A stretch of 64,000 bases of DNA. It comes from Flavobacterium sp. WC2421 (GTDB taxonomy: Bacteria; Bacteroidota; Bacteroidia; Flavobacteriales; Flavobacteriaceae). Positions within the stretch are counted from its first letter, which is position 1. Each line of letters begins with the position of its first letter. Below are positions 36,236 through 45,004 of this stretch, one piece after another. The notes under the pieces were generated by a model, which was given only the letters and a program-made list of their open reading frames with translations, had not been told where the DNA came from and ran no database searches. A program made the position numbers and the translations under genes. The DNA lies in contig NZ_CP162004.1 of the NCBI RefSeq assembly GCF_040822115.1, positions 2,604,001 to 2,668,000 of the forward strand. The letters run 5' to 3'.

Positions 36236-36380
36236 ATTTTCTATATTTTAGAATTATATTTAATTTTTTTTTATTCGTTTCGTATATACATTTTCTGTAA
36301 ATCCAACAACTGTGCCACAGTATTTTTTTAACATTATATTGGGCTGAAGCAGCTGAGTTGTATTACGAATTTTAGTATAA

Positions 36381-36430
36381 TAAAATGCTGAATATAAATA
36401 AGTTGCGACTTATTTATATTCAGCATTTTA
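36381..36430 (-). terminator. Long perfect hairpin after the amidoligase-like gene
   Basis: A 23 bp perfect stem (36381-36403 and 36408-36430) with a TGCG loop. It lies 38 bp downstream of the gene that ends at 36469. The stem is far longer than needed for a terminator and its outer end is AT-rich. Confidence 0.65.
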
Positions 36431-36468
36431 ATTTATAGAAAATATTTTTTTTAATGCCTAACGGGTCA

Positions 36469-38067
36469 TTAAACTTGAGTAAGTAATTTATTTTTATGAT
36501 TTTTTTTCCGAATGTAGCTAATCTTAGGAGACGCTACACCTCTAATTTGTAATTGATGTTGTTCCGTTTGGTATTTATTAAAGTTGTCCCATTTTGGAGG
36601 GAAATCTGTTTTTTGTCCGCACATCGCGTCGACACATACATTGTTGTCTTTGTACTTCGTGTGTAGCACTGCTACAATTTTAAAGAAAAATTCATCAAGC
36701 AGTACGATGGTATCAAATTCTGCCTTAAGCGTATTACAATTTGCATCTGAAGGATTGATTAGCTGTAATAAATCCAATACTTCTTCCTTTTCTTCGGGGT
36801 TAATTTCTGTTAAATAACCATATTTTAAGGTTTTAAAAACCAAATTATTCCAAGCTTCACTATCGTGTCCCCATTTAACATCGGGAAGGTTTAAAGCATG
36901 TTCACAGATTAAGATAATAGAAAAAAGAACATCATTTAAGTAGGTTGCTGGGAATTCGTCAAGGCTTCTAAATTCAAAACCACTTTGGTACATTTTTTCC
37001 TGATTAAAATCAAGACCTACTTCAGGAAGTAATTCATATTCCATTTCCTTTTCGATTTGATCTCTCCACCAAATGTTGTCTTCTTTTTTAAATTGTAAAA
37101 GGGCTCTAAAATCATCAACTTTGTAGGTTAAGATTTTTCCTTTTGGCATTGATTTATTATAAGTACCAACTCCAATATAACGAGACATGGCATTTCGCAT
37201 AGAACCTAAAGTGTAGTTTTTGTCTAAATCATGAGTATTACTAATCACTCCCATAATATCTGGGCTTCCTAGTGTGGCAATAAAAAAAGGCTCAAACCAT
37301 TGCAGTAAGTAAATTGCGTTAGCATGTGTTTTATCAAAAGCAGGGTAATCAACAATTCTACTGTTTTCTGTTAGAGTAGGTAATGTGATATGGAAATGGT
37401 AGGTTCCATTATTAAACAAAACAAGATTTTCTTGATTGGTCATAAACATATTAAGACCAGTATTATAATCTGGAAAACTCAACTTTTCTTTTAGTACCGA
37501 TGATTCGTTGATTTTGTCAAGGAATAACTTTTTGGTTGCTTTCAATTCATTGCAAGAATCAACGATAGTTCTATTTTCAAAATATTTAGTTACAAATTCG
37601 ATAGAATCACCATCAAAATGTACAGATCCCATCGTTTTTTCTCTTTGAGTAATCATACTTTGAATATTGTACGGTTGCTTCTCTAGAAAACGTTCCATAA
37701 TAGACTGCCCAATATATTCGGGATTGTCTATGGATTGCGGTTTTCCATCAGCAGCTTGATCACTATTCGTTACTGCATTTATTGCTGGTATTGTTTTGTG
37801 TTGGAAGTTGATGTCAAGCTTTTCTAAGGAATGACTATTCATCATTCGGCTCACTTTATAATTTTTGTCTGAGCTAAAAGCAGTTACTAATAAAGGCGCT
37901 ATGCTTTCTGGTTTATAACATTTTCTATAATCAATACTGTATTTCTCAAAACCAATTTTTTCTTGTATAAAATCACCAGATACTATTAAGGGGTCTTCAA
38001 ATTGCATGTAGGTTTCGTTTTCTAATCCAATTCCCCAATAATATTTTGTTGTCTGATTTTCTTTCAT
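36469..38067 (-). CDS. Possible amidoligase/GCS-like ATP-dependent ligase
   Basis: 532 residues, cytosolic, without signal peptide. I do not recognise it with certainty. Its start, KYYWGIGLENETYMQF, resembles the G-x-E-x-E metal-binding strand of the glutamate-cysteine ligase/amidoligase superfamily. Further features in the same order as in that fold are NGTYHFHITLP (a histidine-bearing strand) and LLQWFEPFFIATLGSPDIMG followed by RYIGVGTYN. Enzymes of this superfamily join an amino group to a carboxylate using ATP. A cysteine peptidase-like gene lies 600 bp upstream on the same strand. The assignment is tentative. Confidence 0.5.
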   Translation of the reverse strand: MKENQTTKYYWGIGLENETYMQFEDPLIVSGDFIQEKIGFEKYSIDYRKCYKPESIAPLLVTAFSSDKNYKVSRMMNSHSLEKLDINFQHKTIPAINAVTNSDQAADGKPQSIDNPEYIGQSIMERFLEKQPYNIQSMITQREKTMGSVHFDGDSIEFVTKYFENRTIVDSCNELKATKKLFLDKINESSVLKEKLSFPDYNTGLNMFMTNQENLVLFNNGTYHFHITLPTLTENSRIVDYPAFDKTHANAIYLLQWFEPFFIATLGSPDIMGVISNTHDLDKNYTLGSMRNAMSRYIGVGTYNKSMPKGKILTYKVDDFRALLQFKKEDNIWWRDQIEKEMEYELLPEVGLDFNQEKMYQSGFEFRSLDEFPATYLNDVLFSIILICEHALNLPDVKWGHDSEAWNNLVFKTLKYGYLTEINPEEKEEVLDLLQLINPSDANCNTLKAEFDTIVLLDEFFFKIVAVLHTKYKDNNVCVDAMCGQKTDFPPKWDNFNKYQTEQHQLQIRGVASPKISYIRKKNHKNKLLTQV

Positions 38068-38666
38068 TTATACGAGTTCTTTTTTTTATGGTTAATGATT
38101 ATATAATTTTTTTATAGGTGTACAAAATCGTATTAGTTGTCAATCATTTTAATGCCGTTTTGCTGCATTAGAAATAAGTATTTACAACCATTTAATCGCT
38201 TTTTACTTTTAAATTACAGGAATTTAATTTCAGTCTCAGAAAGTTTGTGTTTGTATCGACTGAATGATTGATAAGAATCCAAATTTTATAATGTTATTGT
38301 AAAATTTGAACTGCTTTTAATTTATTTTATATCAATGATTTATGTAGATAAATAGCTAAATTTTAATTTTGCCATTTTTGTGATTTTCCAAGTTGCAAAA
38401 GTACTTTATTATTATGTCATTTCCAACTAGATATTGGAATGAAAATTATGAAAAAAGAAGGAAGTTTAATTTTAAAAAAGGAAGAGTAATTTATTTAAAA
38501 AAGAAAGGCTTTAATGTGTTGATTGTGAATATTTTAATATTAAATTAAATAAAATTTTAATTATGCCAATTAGTATAGTTGAAAACTCTTTTTTTTAATT
38601 GAAAGTATTGGTCTATTTTAAGATGCCTATAAGTGTTCCTTTAATGGTATTATGTAGAACTTAAAT
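38068..38666. other. 599 bp AT-rich intergenic region without a gene
   Basis: No convincing gene, repeat or hairpin. A 44-codon plus-strand frame at 38414-38548 is Lys-rich and unsupported. The region separates the amidoligase-like gene from the peptidase-like gene, so each probably has its own promoter. Confidence 0.6.
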
Positions 38667-39404
38667 TTAGTCATGATAGTAAAATACAAAGGAAGAATAT
38701 AACGGATCATTCCACCAATCTTTTTTAACTTCAGAGAAGTAATTGTAGTTCAGTTTTCCAGCTTGTGATTGCAATGGATATAGAACTACGCCATTTTCTC
38801 GGTATGCTTTATTTGTGTCTGTTTCGGGTACAACGGGAACGATGTGTCCTGAGAGTCCTTTTTGTTTTCTTTTGGCACAAATAATGGCAACACCTCCATT
38901 GGTATTTACTTTATTTTGCATTTCTTCGACGCTAAATATTCTTTTCCAGCCAAAACTGCTTCCCCATTTCAAAAACCAATCATGGATCGCACTAGAATAA
39001 ATTGTTTTTACAGTTTCATTATAAATAGCTTCTACTTCTTGTCCATCCAATATTTTTTGGATTGCTTCATCTGTCCACCAAACAGTAGGGATATAAACAT
39101 TAGAAAAATAACAATAATCATAAGAATAAACATTGCAATAGGTGTCTTCTACTGTCCTTTTATAGCGAATGTTTTTAGTAACATCTAGTTTGTCGATCAG
39201 GCGAGCAATGCTCTCACGTTTTGTTGTGGGGTTTGTTAAGTCTCTAAACGGGATGCTGGAGTCACAAATGGGTTTGTACTTCATCACTGTGGAATCTAAA
39301 CGGGATTGAGGATCGGGTAAAAAACCAGCAATTTTTATTCTGGGATCTGGAATTGCATCTTCAACTATTGATTTATTTGGATTGGTAGTGGTATCATTCT
39401 TCAT
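38667..39404 (-). CDS. CHAP/NlpC-like cysteine peptidase or amidase
   Basis: 245 residues without a clear signal peptide. TYCNVYSYDYCYFSN (Cys at about 90) matches the start of the papain-like CHAP domain, where T-x-C-N-x-(F/Y) leads the catalytic helix, and GHIVPVVPE (His at about 187) gives the second catalytic residue. IHDWFLKWGSSFGWKRIF and GVAIICAKRK fit the region between them in CHAP/lysozyme-type amidases. It could cleave amide bonds in peptidoglycan or a specialised peptide. Lack of a secretion signal and the nearby ligase-like gene leave the substrate open. Confidence 0.6.
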   Translation of the reverse strand: MKNDTTTNPNKSIVEDAIPDPRIKIAGFLPDPQSRLDSTVMKYKPICDSSIPFRDLTNPTTKRESIARLIDKLDVTKNIRYKRTVEDTYCNVYSYDYCYFSNVYIPTVWWTDEAIQKILDGQEVEAIYNETVKTIYSSAIHDWFLKWGSSFGWKRIFSVEEMQNKVNTNGGVAIICAKRKQKGLSGHIVPVVPETDTNKAYRENGVVLYPLQSQAGKLNYNYFSEVKKDWWNDPLYSSFVFYYHD

Positions 39405-39681
39405 TTTGACTAATTTGATGTACTCTAAACTTGATTTTTAGGAGTTACAGTTAAACCTAGTTTTCTATTAAAGTAACTTTTCTAAGTTTAGAATTCTTAT
39501 AGTTTTCAAAAACTCCTTAGCATATATTTCTCTAAAATTTAAATGTAATAAAAAAAACTAAAAAAGGAAATGAAATTAAGTTATAAATATAAAACGGAGT
39601 TGAAAAAGAATAGGGGTCATTTGATTTTACTATCATTAGAAAAAAAAAAAACAATATAAGCTACCGTTTAGGATGTTTTTT

Positions 39682-40584
39682 TTATTCTATTGGAATACAC
39701 AAATCAACAATGCTTAATTTTTCAGGGTGTTCATTAAAATTATTATAATAGATTTCATAAGGATTTCGGTCTGCTTTTTTATATCCATTTTCATTCATCC
39801 AAATAAATAAACTACTCCATGATTTTTCGAATTCGTGTAATGCAATTTCAAAATGTCCAACGATACATTTTCCTTTTTCAATTGTTGTTAGCCCAATTTC
39901 GCCACTAACTTCAACTTTTTGGTTCAATGAAATGCAAGCACTCATTCTTACTTTCTCAGGCTCTGTTATTTTAAAGCTATCGTGATAAATTGTAACTATT
40001 TTTAAATTTTCATTTTGTAATAGTCCTTTTGGTATTGCCCATTTAATTAATTTGTCGTAGGTCTTTTCCATTCCAATGTGGCCAATTTGTGTAATAAAGG
40101 CTAGATGCAGTTGAGGCATTTCTTTAATTTCAGTTTTTGCTTTCATTTTAATCCAATTTTGATGATTATTAATGTTGCAAATATATTGTTCAAATGTTTC
40201 CTTTTCTTGTCCATTCTTGCTTTCAATTGTACTAATCTTGCTATATTTATTAGGATTTGACTTTCTGAATGCGGTAGGACTTAATCCGTAAAATTTTTTA
40301 AAAGTTCTGGTAAATGAAGAATTGCTATTGAACCCATACTGTAAAGAAAGCGTAGTAACTGTAGTTTCTGGTTTATGTAAAAGAATTGAGGCCGTTTTTT
40401 CAATTCTTTTACGAGTAATATATTCGTTTAAAGTTTCATTGGTTATTGCTTTGAAAATTCGGTGCAGATGAAATGGAGAATAAAACCCAACTTTTGCTAA
40501 AGTTTCCAAATTTAATTCTCGGTCTAAATTTTCGTCGATAAACAAGAATATGTTATTGATTCTTTTTACATAATCGTCTTTCAT
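39682..40584 (-). CDS. AraC regulator with GyrI-like effector-binding domain
   Basis: 300 residues. The AraC DNA-binding domain is at the N-terminus (about 8-108, with TLAKVGFYSPFHLHRIFKAI and TTLSLQYGFNSNSSFTRTFK). A GyrI/Rob-like small-molecule-binding domain follows (about 140-300: MPQLHLAFITQIGHIGMEKT, KGKCIVGHFEIALHEFEKSW). This resembles Rob/SoxS-type regulators that sense xenobiotics. Its start overlaps the stop of the upstream DUF2461 gene by 4 bp (ATGA), which indicates a two-gene operon with translational coupling. Confidence 0.9.
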   Translation of the reverse strand: MKDDYVKRINNIFLFIDENLDRELNLETLAKVGFYSPFHLHRIFKAITNETLNEYITRKRIEKTASILLHKPETTVTTLSLQYGFNSNSSFTRTFKKFYGLSPTAFRKSNPNKYSKISTIESKNGQEKETFEQYICNINNHQNWIKMKAKTEIKEMPQLHLAFITQIGHIGMEKTYDKLIKWAIPKGLLQNENLKIVTIYHDSFKITEPEKVRMSACISLNQKVEVSGEIGLTTIEKGKCIVGHFEIALHEFEKSWSSLFIWMNENGYKKADRNPYEIYYNNFNEHPEKLSIVDLCIPIE

Positions 40585-41270
40585 ATTTTAATTTCTCCAT
40601 TTAAATCAGTCCTAAGAACTAAACTCAGATGATCAAAAAACGGGCGTACGGTTTTGAAGATGTCGTTTACTTTGTTAGCAAATGCGGAGTCAAGTATTTC
40701 TTCATCTGTAAAATTATGTCGCAGTATAAATTGTTTGTGTCTGATTAAATCTATGGCTTCATGGTCTTTAGGGAATCCTTTTGGGAAAGTAGGAACTTTA
40801 TTTCCGGCCAATGCAACAAAATTATCTTTGATTGGTTTTGCATTTAAAATTTTATACCAAACTGCTGGGTTCAACTCAATATCTTTTCGGATTCTTTTTA
40901 AGTCCTCTGGGTTAGGAGAGAAAAAACCACAGGCTAAGAAATTATTACCGGGTTGAATATTCATATAATAACCGCCTCTTTTTAGTTTAGTAGCTCGTTG
41001 TAAGCTAAAAGCAAATCGAGGTTTATAAGGTGCTTTGTCTTTACTAAAACGGACATCGTTATAAATGCGATATAAACTTTTTTTAGCTGAAGTATTTTCA
41101 ATAGCGTCGTGGCTATTCATAAGCACGATGAGCTGATCTACAAAAGCGATCATATTACTTTGCGCTTCAATGTAGGTTTCCTTGTTATCGTTAAACCAAT
41201 CTCTATTGTTGTTTATTGCTAAGTTATTCAAAAAAGAAATGCTGCTTGGGAGTATAGAGGAATCTTTCAT
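40581..41270 (-). CDS. DUF2461 family protein
   Basis: 229 residues. NNRDWFNDNKETYIEAQSNM near the N-terminus and YRIYNDVRFSKDKAPYKPRF in the middle are the family signatures, followed by GGYYMNIQPGNNFLACGFF. The function is unknown. A single cytosolic domain of the usual length. It is the first gene of an operon with the AraC-GyrI regulator. Confidence 0.9.
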   Translation of the reverse strand: MKDSSILPSSISFLNNLAINNNRDWFNDNKETYIEAQSNMIAFVDQLIVLMNSHDAIENTSAKKSLYRIYNDVRFSKDKAPYKPRFAFSLQRATKLKRGGYYMNIQPGNNFLACGFFSPNPEDLKRIRKDIELNPAVWYKILNAKPIKDNFVALAGNKVPTFPKGFPKDHEAIDLIRHKQFILRHNFTDEEILDSAFANKVNDIFKTVRPFFDHLSLVLRTDLNGEIKI

Positions 41271-41395
41271 TTAAAATTGATGTCAAGTTTGTTTTTCATT
41301 TGGATGTTAAAGTAGAACTTGTACTTCACAAGAAGTTTTCAAGTCTAAAAACATAATTTGTAAATATAATCAAACTTTATTTCATCTAGACATCC

Positions 41396-41428
41396 ATTGG
41401 ATGATGTAAACAATTTTGTTTACATTTG
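41396..41428 (+). promoter_or_regulatory. Autoregulated promoter and operator of the toxin-antitoxin operon
   Basis: A perfect palindrome GTAAACAATTTTGTTTAC (41406-41423, 8 bp arms) overlaps a Bacteroidetes -7 box TACATTTG (41421-41428). A TTG at 41396-41398 could be the -33 element. The box ends four bases before the antitoxin ATG at 41433, so the mRNA would have almost no leader. The palindrome is a likely binding site for the antitoxin's HTH domain. Confidence 0.65.
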
Positions 41429-41432
41429 TAGA

Positions 41433-41900
41433 ATGAAAACGATAGATATCATAAAAGGGATTCATCCAGGAAAAATGGTTGAGCGAGAATTGAAGAAAAG
41501 GAATATCAATAAAAGACAATTTGCTCTTTCTATTGGTGAATACCCTCAAATATTAGGTGCCATTATCAAGGGAACGAGACGAATGAATGTTGATTTGTCG
41601 CTTAAAATAGAAGAGAAACTGGAATTAGAAGAAGGTTTCTTGATGACACTTCAAGTTTTTTATGATATCAAAGAAGCAAAGAAAGACAGTAATTATAAAC
41701 CGGATCTTTCAAAATTTAGAAAAGGTATATTTTGGGATACTGATTTTGATAAAATTGACTGGAAATTGATGAAGGTTTCAATAGTGAAACGTGTTTTTGC
41801 TTATGGGAATAAAATAGAACAGGGGGAAATCATTCGTTTTTATGGAAAAGAGGAAGTTTCTAAAATTAATTTGTTGCATCCTGAATTTTTAACTAGATAA
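41433..41900 (+). CDS. HTH antitoxin with DUF6922-like C-terminal domain
   Basis: 155 residues from the ATG at 41433. An ATG at 41397 lies upstream of the operator and is unlikely. Residues 1-75 form an XRE-type HTH (KRQFALSIGEYPQILGAIIK) like HigA antidotes, including the HPGKMVERELKKRNINK lead-in. The C-terminal half (KGIFWDTDFDKIDWKLMK, ... EIIRFYGKEEV) matches the small DUF6922 domain that is often encoded just before AbiEii-like toxins. Here the two are fused. It should bind the palindrome upstream and neutralise the toxin encoded 3 bp further on. Confidence 0.8.
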   Translation: MKTIDIIKGIHPGKMVERELKKRNINKRQFALSIGEYPQILGAIIKGTRRMNVDLSLKIEEKLELEEGFLMTLQVFYDIKEAKKDSNYKPDLSKFRKGIFWDTDFDKIDWKLMKVSIVKRVFAYGNKIEQGEIIRFYGKEEVSKINLLHPEFLTR

Positions 41901-41903
41901 CTT

Positions 41904-42536
41904 ATGTATTGGAATACAGTTTCCCGCTTGCTTAAACAAGTTTTAAATGATTTGATGAAAGAAGAATTATTCTCTCCTTTCAGATTGGTTGGTGGAACGT
42001 CTCTGAGTTTGCAAATAGGCCATAGAATGTCTGTTGATATTGATTTGTTTACAGCGGCTGAATATGGCTCGATTGATTTTAAGGCGATAAAAATTTTTCT
42101 TGAGAATAAATACCCATATTGTAGCTCTAGAAATCTTGAGAATGTTGCTTTTGGAACTTATTTTGAAGTTGGAAATTCAAGAGAAGACTTTGTAAAAGTT
42201 GATTTATATTATACGGATAATTTTATTTTTGATATAGTTTATATAGATAGAGTTCGTATGGCTTCTGAAAATGAAATTATAGCTATGAAACTGGATGTTA
42301 TTTTGAGAGGTGGTAGAAAAAAAGATTTTTGGGATTTACATTATTACCTAAATAAAGTAACTATTGATCAAATGATTTTATTTTACGAGGAACGTTATCC
42401 TTATAAGGATTGCTCCACTTTGAAAAGTCAATTTGTAAATTTTGATTTGGCTGATGCCGATTTTGATCCAATATGTTTATTAGATAAATCATGGGAACTA
42501 ATAAAATTAGATTTCTTTGAAAGTCTTAATAAATAA
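41904..42536 (+). CDS. AbiEii/AbiGii-type nucleotidyltransferase toxin
   Basis: 210 residues. FRLVGGTSLSLQIGHRMSVD followed by IDLFT is the nucleotidyltransferase signature (GG-x-S then D-x-D), and MASENEIIAMKLDVILRGGR with KKDFWDLHYYL is the conserved second half of the DUF1814 family. AbiEii-type toxins use nucleotides to modify RNA targets and stop growth, giving phage exclusion or plasmid stability. It starts 3 bp after the antitoxin stop, so the two are one operon. Confidence 0.9.
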   Translation: MYWNTVSRLLKQVLNDLMKEELFSPFRLVGGTSLSLQIGHRMSVDIDLFTAAEYGSIDFKAIKIFLENKYPYCSSRNLENVAFGTYFEVGNSREDFVKVDLYYTDNFIFDIVYIDRVRMASENEIIAMKLDVILRGGRKKDFWDLHYYLNKVTIDQMILFYEERYPYKDCSTLKSQFVNFDLADADFDPICLLDKSWELIKLDFFESLNK

Positions 42537-42574
42537 AATATTGATTCCACTAAACAGGTTTAAAGCCATAGATC

Positions 42575-42690
42575 CCATAGCCCCGATTGGAGCGACATCT
42601 CTCATTTAGAAAAACAAGGCTTTTTTCAAGCTGTAGTTTTTTTATTGGGAATACAGCGGATAGTGGGAAATAGCTTCTTATTATTATGTA
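42575..42690. repeat. Flavobacterium-like intergenic element
   Basis: Gene-free DNA with CCCCGATTGGAGCGACATC and GCGGATAGTGGGAAATAGCT separated by about 65 bp. I recall variants of these phrases (AGCCCCGAT...GGAGC and GCGGATAGCGGGAAATAGC) between genes of other Flavobacterium genomes, so this is probably a dispersed repeat. That is memory and not checked. Confidence 0.45.
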
Positions 42691-42749
42691 ATGAAACTGT
42701 CATCCTGATTATAGTGTTTTCTCAATGACAGTCCGCCTAAAATGTCATC

Positions 42750-42836
42750 TTGTCAGATTTATTTCCGCCAATTTTAACAAAAACTGACAATTTCCTATGA
42801 CCATAAGCATTGGCACAAAGATTGACTTATGCACCT
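42750..42836 (+). promoter_or_regulatory. Candidate dnaK promoter with inverted repeat
   Basis: TTGTCAG (42750-42756) and CTGACAA (42784-42790) form an inverted repeat. Downstream, TTGGCAC (42810-42816) with TTGA at 42822-42825 has the GG-N10-GN spacing of a sigma-54-type -24/-12 promoter, although the -12 GC is GA. It lies about 50 bp upstream of the dnaK start. Sigma-54 control of this gene is a hypothesis. Confidence 0.45.
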
Positions 42837-42881
42837 TGAGTTAATAAAATTAGTATACATTATAATTAAATATAAATAAAA

Positions 42882-44765
42882 ATGGGTAAAATAATCGGAA
42901 TTGATTTAGGTACGACAAACTCTTGTGTTTCTGTAATGGAAGGTAACGAGGCAGTTGTTATTCCTAACGCAGAAGGAAAAAGAACAACGCCATCTATCAT
43001 CGCTTTTGTAGAAGGTGGAGAAATTAAAGTGGGAGATCCTGCAAAAAGACAAGCAGTAACTAATCCAACTAAGACTATTGCTTCTATTAAACGTTTTATG
43101 GGACATTCTTTTGCTGAGATTACAAACGAAGCAAAAAGAGTTTCTTACAAAGTAGTAAAAGGGGACAACAATACACCACGTGTGGATATTGATGGTCGTT
43201 TATACTCTGCTCAAGAATTGTCAGCAATGACTCTTCAAAAAATGAAAAAAACAGCTGAAGACTATTTAGGTCAAACAGTTACTGAAGCGGTTATTACTGT
43301 TCCTGCTTACTTTAATGATGCACAACGTCAAGCGACTAAAGAAGCTGGTGAAATTGCAGGTCTTAAAGTAATGCGTATCATCAATGAGCCAACTGCTGCG
43401 GCACTTGCTTACGGATTAGATAAAAAAGGAACAGATCAAAAAATTGCAGTTTACGATTTAGGTGGAGGTACTTTTGATATCTCTGTTCTTGAATTAGGAG
43501 ACGGAGTTTTTGAAGTATTGTCTACAAATGGTGATACTCACTTAGGTGGAGATGATTTTGACCACGAAATTATTGACTGGTTAGCTGACGAATTTAAAAC
43601 TGAAGAAGGTATTGACTTACGTCTTGACCCAATGTCATTGCAACGTTTAAAAGAAGCTGCTGAAAAAGCAAAAATTGAATTGTCATCTTCTGCTGAAACT
43701 GAAATCAACTTACCTTATGTAACTGCTACAGCTTCAGGACCAAAACACTTAGTGAAAAAATTAACTAGAGCTAAATTTGAGCAATTAACTGATTCATTAG
43801 TTAAACGTTCTATGGCACCAGTTGCTAAAGCACTTAAAGATGCAGGTTTATCTGTTTCTGATATTGACGAAGTTATTCTTGTAGGAGGTTCTACTCGTAT
43901 GCCAAGAATTGCTGACGAAGTGGAGAAATTCTTTGGTAAAAAAGCGTCTAAAGGAGTTAACCCTGATGAGGTTGTTGCAATTGGAGCAGCTATTCAAGGT
44001 GGAGTTCTTTCTGGAGATGTAAAAGATGTATTGTTACTTGACGTTACACCTTTATCTTTAGGTATCGAAACTATGGGTGGAGTTATGACTACATTAATTG
44101 AGTCTAACACAACTATCCCAACTAAAAAATCTCAAGTTTTCTCTACAGCTGCAGATTCTCAACCAACAGTTGAAATCCACGTTTTACAAGGAGCTAGAGC
44201 AATGGCTGCTGATAACAAAACTATCGGTCGTTTCCATTTAGATGGTATTCCACCAGCACCAAGAGGTGTTCCACAAATTGAAGTAACTTTTGATATTGAT
44301 GCTAATGGTATCATCAAAGTTTCGGCAACTGATAAAGGAACTGGAAAATCTCATGATATTCGTATCGAAGCTTCTTCTGGATTAACAGCTGAAGAAATCG
44401 AAAGAATGAAAAAAGATGCTGAAGCAAATGCTGATGCTGACAAAATTGCAAGAGAAAGAGCTGAAAAATTGAATGAAGCAGATGGAATGATCTTCCAAAC
44501 TGAAACTCAATTGAAAGACCTTGGAGCAAAATTATCTGATGAAAACAAAGTTGCTGTAGAATATGCATTGACTGAATTGAGAATGGCGCACCAATCTCAA
44601 GACATTCCAGCTATTCAAACTGCACTTGATAACATCAATGCTGCTTGGAAAACTGCTACTGAAGCAATGTACGCTCAAGGAGAACAAGGTCAAGCAGATG
44701 CACAGCCACAAGCTGAAGCTGAAGGAGACAATGTTCAAGATGTAGATTACGAAGAAGTAAAATAA
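42882..44765 (+). CDS. dnaK: Chaperone DnaK (Hsp70)
   Basis: 627 residues. The ATPase domain starts with [19 protein letters not shown] and has the phosphate 2 motif [19 protein letters not shown] and [17 protein letters not shown]. The substrate-binding domain includes [17 protein letters not shown]. The acidic tail ends in [11 protein letters not shown], the co-chaperone-binding EEVD-like end. It folds and refolds proteins with DnaJ and GrpE, whose genes are not in the window. Single gene with a double-hairpin terminator. Confidence 0.98.
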   Translation: MGKIIGIDLGTTNSCVSVMEGNEAVVIPNAEGKRTTPSIIAFVEGGEIKVGDPAKRQAVTNPTKTIASIKRFMGHSFAEITNEAKRVSYKVVKGDNNTPRVDIDGRLYSAQELSAMTLQKMKKTAEDYLGQTVTEAVITVPAYFNDAQRQATKEAGEIAGLKVMRIINEPTAAALAYGLDKKGTDQKIAVYDLGGGTFDISVLELGDGVFEVLSTNGDTHLGGDDFDHEIIDWLADEFKTEEGIDLRLDPMSLQRLKEAAEKAKIELSSSAETEINLPYVTATASGPKHLVKKLTRAKFEQLTDSLVKRSMAPVAKALKDAGLSVSDIDEVILVGGSTRMPRIADEVEKFFGKKASKGVNPDEVVAIGAAIQGGVLSGDVKDVLLLDVTPLSLGIETMGGVMTTLIESNTTIPTKKSQVFSTAADSQPTVEIHVLQGARAMAADNKTIGRFHLDGIPPAPRGVPQIEVTFDIDANGIIKVSATDKGTGKSHDIRIEASSGLTAEEIERMKKDAEANADADKIARERAEKLNEADGMIFQTETQLKDLGAKLSDENKVAVEYALTELRMAHQSQDIPAIQTALDNINAAWKTATEAMYAQGEQGQADAQPQAEAEGDNVQDVDYEEVK

Positions 44766-44776
44766 TTATTTCCTGT

Positions 44777-44845
44777 AGAGATGCACTGCTGTGCATCTCT
44801 TACATCATATAGAAACCGTTCACTACTAGTGAACGGTTTTTTTTG
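44777..44845 (+). terminator. Two consecutive hairpins after dnaK
   Basis: AGAGATGCAC (44777-44786) pairs with GTGCATCTCT (44791-44800). AAACCGTTCAC (44813-44823) pairs with GTGAACGGTTT (44829-44839) and is followed by eight Ts. The second hairpin is a standard intrinsic terminator. The first may protect the 3' end of the mRNA. Confidence 0.85.
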
Positions 44846-45004
44846 TTTTAAAACGAAACATGATTTTTCTCATAGAAAAAGATTAGGGTTGTCATTACTT
44901 TTGTTTGGTATTAAAATAAATACATAAAATAGTATTTCAAATATGTTAAGGGATAATAGATTCCTAAAAGTTTTTTGTAATATTACTGTATATACCATTT
45001 TTGC

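Noticed and set aside
38414..38548. 44-codon plus-strand frame in the 599 bp gap
   Set aside because: Lys/Asn-rich composition expected of AT-rich DNA, with no supporting context.
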